A stretch of DNA of 64,000 bases from Capronia americana. Lineage: Eukaryota; Ascomycota; Eurotiomycetes; Chaetothyriales; Herpotrichiellaceae. Each line of letters starts with the position of its first letter. The first letter of the stretch is position 1. The notes beneath the pieces were generated by a model, which ran no database searches, was not told the DNA's origin, and saw only the letters and a program-made list of their open reading frames with translations. Below are positions 61,501 to 64,000 of the stretch, piece by piece. The position numbers and the translations under genes were made by a program. Location of the stretch: NCBI GenBank assembly GCA_016110215.1, contig JADWQD010000003.1, positions 2,604,001 to 2,668,000 on the forward strand, written 5' to 3'.

Positions 61501-62550
61501 ATGGCCGCCATCCTGATGGATGATGCCATGCCGCCTCTGCCTAATCCCATCACAGTCAAGCAAGCTCTAAATGACCTCCAAGGAACAATCAACCAAATCC
61601 GGCGCAAGCTTAGAACCCTGATCGATTGGTATATTTCCCCACAAATCGTACCCAATTCAATCAAAGCCTACGATCCGCGGCTCCAAATTCTACAGTTACG
61701 GTTGAGATCGCTCTCGACAATCGACTTCCAGCAGTTGCCCTACATTATTGATGGCTCTGACGCAGTGGCGGCCCAATACCTGGGCGAAATTGTCGAGCAA
61801 ATGCAGCATTCAGTGCGTGGGATCCAGACGATCTTTGTCGAGCACTACGACCGCGACCTACTAGATCGTCGCCCCTTTGCCATGGTCTGGGAGACTCTCA
61901 TCTACCGACAAGACCAAATCAGACAACTCCCGGCTCTCAATCCGAGCAACCCCAGCCGTCGGATGCCAGAAGACATGCGTCCAGCGGAGCTAGGCAACTT
62001 CTGCCCCGGCGCGCTGGGGATAAGTAACCGTCGAGACAGGGGCCGGATTTCGGTTGTGGAGAAGAAAGAACTCAATGAAGAAAGTCGACGCAAGTTGAAG
62101 GCCTTCGGCGGTGCCTACGTCAACTGGCAATGTCCAGACTGTGCGTATAAAATACCCTATCATGTAACGAACAGCAGTACATCCAACATACACACAACGG
62201 ACGAGGTGCGCGAGCATGCCGGTCTGTCCATCCAGTACCGGAGCTCATTTCTGGCAAAGTGCCACTTATTCCTCCCCCAGGCCGAGAAGGTCTCAATATC
62301 ATCGAACGGCTCATCAACGACTAGGCGAGAAAGCCACGCTCACGTCAAGTACGGCTGTGTTTTCTGCTTTGCAACAGGGGACGAGCTCGTACGCGGGTAC
62401 ACGGCCTTCACCACGGCGCGGGGTTTCGCCGAGCACATTGCACGCGAGCATAGGGTTCCAATGCCACCGAGCCTGCTGATCCATCGTTTTTCAGTTGCTG
62501 CCGACGGAAAGACTGTAATCGGAGGCAGATGGGATTTGAATTTCTCGTGA
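61501..62550 (+). CDS. Hypothetical protein with candidate zinc-binding C-terminal region
   Basis: Single-exon, 349 aa; not recognised as a named family. The N-terminal half is helical (KQALNDLQGTINQIRRKLRT). The C-terminal half has a Cys pair (CPDCAYKIPYH) and, 80 residues on, YGCVFCFATGDE with HIAREH, so a split C2-C2 or C2-H2 zinc site is plausible. The sequence between them (STSNIHTTDEVREH) is loop-like. Fungal proteins with this combination exist, often near HET or STAND genes, but I cannot give a function. ATG 61501 (context ACCATGGCC) is good; an upstream TTG is ignored. Confidence 0.6.
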   Translation: MAAILMDDAMPPLPNPITVKQALNDLQGTINQIRRKLRTLIDWYISPQIVPNSIKAYDPRLQILQLRLRSLSTIDFQQLPYIIDGSDAVAAQYLGEIVEQMQHSVRGIQTIFVEHYDRDLLDRRPFAMVWETLIYRQDQIRQLPALNPSNPSRRMPEDMRPAELGNFCPGALGISNRRDRGRISVVEKKELNEESRRKLKAFGGAYVNWQCPDCAYKIPYHVTNSSTSNIHTTDEVREHAGLSIQYRSSFLAKCHLFLPQAEKVSISSNGSSTTRRESHAHVKYGCVFCFATGDELVRGYTAFTTARGFAEHIAREHRVPMPPSLLIHRFSVAADGKTVIGGRWDLNFS

Positions 62551-63174
62551 GGAATGGCCAACTGCGGGTATGCTTCGATGCTGTTGTTCTAAGTTAACGT
62601 TGGGACGGACGCTCCGTCACGTCCTAACCGTCCTACTATTTCCCTTCCTCTTCCGCCTCGTCTCCACCTCCATATCCAATGTCATTCGCCATAGAAAGAA
62701 GTTCCAAAGGCACTCTGCGGAGCAATTGAGAATGGATGACAGGCTTGCAAAGGGAAAACTGCTTGATATTCAATACTTTGGTGTGTCGTTCGCTTCACCA
62801 ATCATCACTCAACCGTTCAATCGTCGTGCTAGATCATTCGATGCAGCAGAAAACCCCCAACGCTCTTATCCCACAACCGATCTGTTGCGTCAAACACGAC
62901 TGGGGTTACACCCAGAGAGTTATGTCCGCTCTTCGTGTGCTCCTCCCTGTGAACCAAAGTGGAACTATTTCCCCGCACAAGCCTGAGGCCACACGCCCAC
63001 CGGCAAAACGCCTTCGGCACAGAGCCTCGTGCGGGGGAAGACACGTTCGGAGCACCCCGTACCGACCACAAAGCCGCGAGTTGGTCTCGACTGCTTGCTC
63101 GTGCCCATCAAAGCAATTCTCCGATTTACTTTGTACGGCGGTTGAGTAGTGTGCTAGGAAGACGCACCGTGAAA
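62551..63174. promoter_or_regulatory. Intergenic upstream of CoA-transferase gene
   Basis: About 620 bases. A 138-codon frame at 62570-62986 with one hydrophobic stretch (VLTVLLFPFLFRLV) starts 20 bases after the previous stop; it is probably 3' untranslated sequence. Confidence 0.4.
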
Positions 63175-64000
63175 ATGGAGAGCAGACTCTCGTCTCGGTG
63201 GACGCTCCAGCTATTGCAAAAACAGAGCATTAACCTAAAGAGTTGGAGACAACTAGAATCGGTGCGTCGTTACCATTCTACATGTGCGACGGCGAGATGG
63301 CAGGAGAGAAGGGAGAGATTCTGGGCATCGCCGACATGTGGTTCCGGGTCGAGGTTTCCACCCCATCTGGGCGTAGCAAAGCCTCTCCACTGCCGGGGTT
63401 ATAGCACTGCTCGCGATTCCGAGGCAGCGGCGTTCCAGTTCAATCCACCTTCAGCACGACCTCTGAGCGACATAACGATAGTGGCTCTCGAACAGGTCAT
63501 CTCCATGCCTCTGGCGACTCGACACCTTTCAGACCTCGGCGCTCGGGTGATCAAGATCGAACGGCCTGGTAGCGGAGACTTTGTGCGCCATCACGACAAT
63601 CGGGTCAGGGGGAAACTCTGCAGCCATTTTGTTTGGATAAACCGTAACAAGGAGTCCTTGGCTTTGGATATCAAAGATCCGAAGGACATGGAGATACTGC
63701 GGAAGGTGGTGTGCGAGAAGGCCGATGTCTTTGTGCAGAATCTCAGGCCAGGGGATGCAGAGAAGATGGGGTTAGGGTATGAGGATATGAAGCGGATGAT
63801 GAATGAGGCCTATCCCGGGGAAAACCGAGGCGATCGCCTGATCTATGCGTCCATTAGTGGGTACGGAAGCAACGGTCCTTACGCGCACAAAAAGGCATAT
63901 GACCTCCTCATTCAGGCGGAGGCGGGTCTGCTGAGTATCACGGGAACGGAAGGCGAGATGGCCAAGGTGGGTTGTTCCATTGCGGACATTTCAGCGGGCA
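63175..64000 (+). CDS. CoA-transferase family III (CaiB/BaiF) protein, cut by right edge
   Basis: The first 275 codons are visible and open to the window end. Residues 1-85 look like a mitochondrial presequence (MESRLSSRWTLQLLQKQS, then RRYHSTC). The family-III fold begins at DITIVALEQVISMPLATRHL, continues with DLGARVIKIERPGSGDF and FVWINRNKESLALDIKDP, and reaches SISGYGSNGPYAHKKAYDLLIQ. The catalytic aspartate region is the DLLIQAEAG segment. Members move CoA between acids such as succinate, formate or carnitine derivatives; which acid is used cannot be told. An intron later in the gene is possible. Confidence 0.9.
   Translation, partial: MESRLSSRWTLQLLQKQSINLKSWRQLESVRRYHSTCATARWQERRERFWASPTCGSGSRFPPHLGVAKPLHCRGYSTARDSEAAAFQFNPPSARPLSDITIVALEQVISMPLATRHLSDLGARVIKIERPGSGDFVRHHDNRVRGKLCSHFVWINRNKESLALDIKDPKDMEILRKVVCEKADVFVQNLRPGDAEKMGLGYEDMKRMMNEAYPGENRGDRLIYASISGYGSNGPYAHKKAYDLLIQAEAGLLSITGTEGEMAKVGCSIADISAG

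Noticed and set aside
62570..62986. 138-codon plus-strand frame with a hydrophobic segment
   Set aside because: Starts 20 bases after the previous stop, has no family features or promoter; most likely 3' untranslated sequence.

Overview
The window is chromosomal DNA of a filamentous ascomycete (Pezizomycotina). Genes are densely packed on both strands and carry short GT-AG introns of about 45-120 nt with CTAAC-like branch points. The content includes HET-domain proteins, a NACHT-type NLR, an NRPS-like adenylating reductase, an ATR/Mec1 kinase, Csm3, a fungal complex I subunit and an S10 carboxypeptidase. I could not place it more precisely. I see 27 protein-coding genes (two cut by the window edges) and no convincing tRNA, rRNA, transposon or CRISPR.

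Layout. 1-7.4 kb: an SNF2/Rad5-like ATPase (cut at the left edge), divergent from an NLR-like NACHT protein ending in zinc fingers, which converges on a HET-domain gene. 8.1-26.9 kb: a run of metabolic genes. It holds an MFS transporter divergent from an NRPS-like enzyme (A-T-reductase with a fused gluconokinase-like domain), an XPG/Asteroid nuclease-like gene, an FAD monooxygenase divergent from an SDR, an S10 carboxypeptidase, a glutathione transferase, and a fumarase-superfamily lyase. 27.2-39 kb: an Ala-rich secreted protein, a TACC/SnaD-like coiled-coil protein, an F-box-like protein, a large Ser/Thr-rich surface protein with six paired-cysteine repeats, and a GIY-YIG-like protein. 40-50 kb: glucosidase II beta subunit (KDEL terminus), a small basic protein, a second HET protein, a calycin-like protein, an unknown coiled-coil protein and a complex I 21-kDa-type subunit. 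50-64 kb: Csm3, the ATR/Mec1 homologue, HGH1, a Cys-rich hypothetical protein, and a CoA-transferase family III gene cut at the right edge.

The three most distinctive items are the A-T-R-gluconokinase fusion beside its transporter, the NLR/HET gene pair, and the regular two-cysteine repeat array in the 34.9-37.3 kb protein. Csm3 and ATR, which act together in replication-checkpoint signalling, are convergent neighbours. Intron positions below were inferred by reading frames and splice consensus, not from transcripts.
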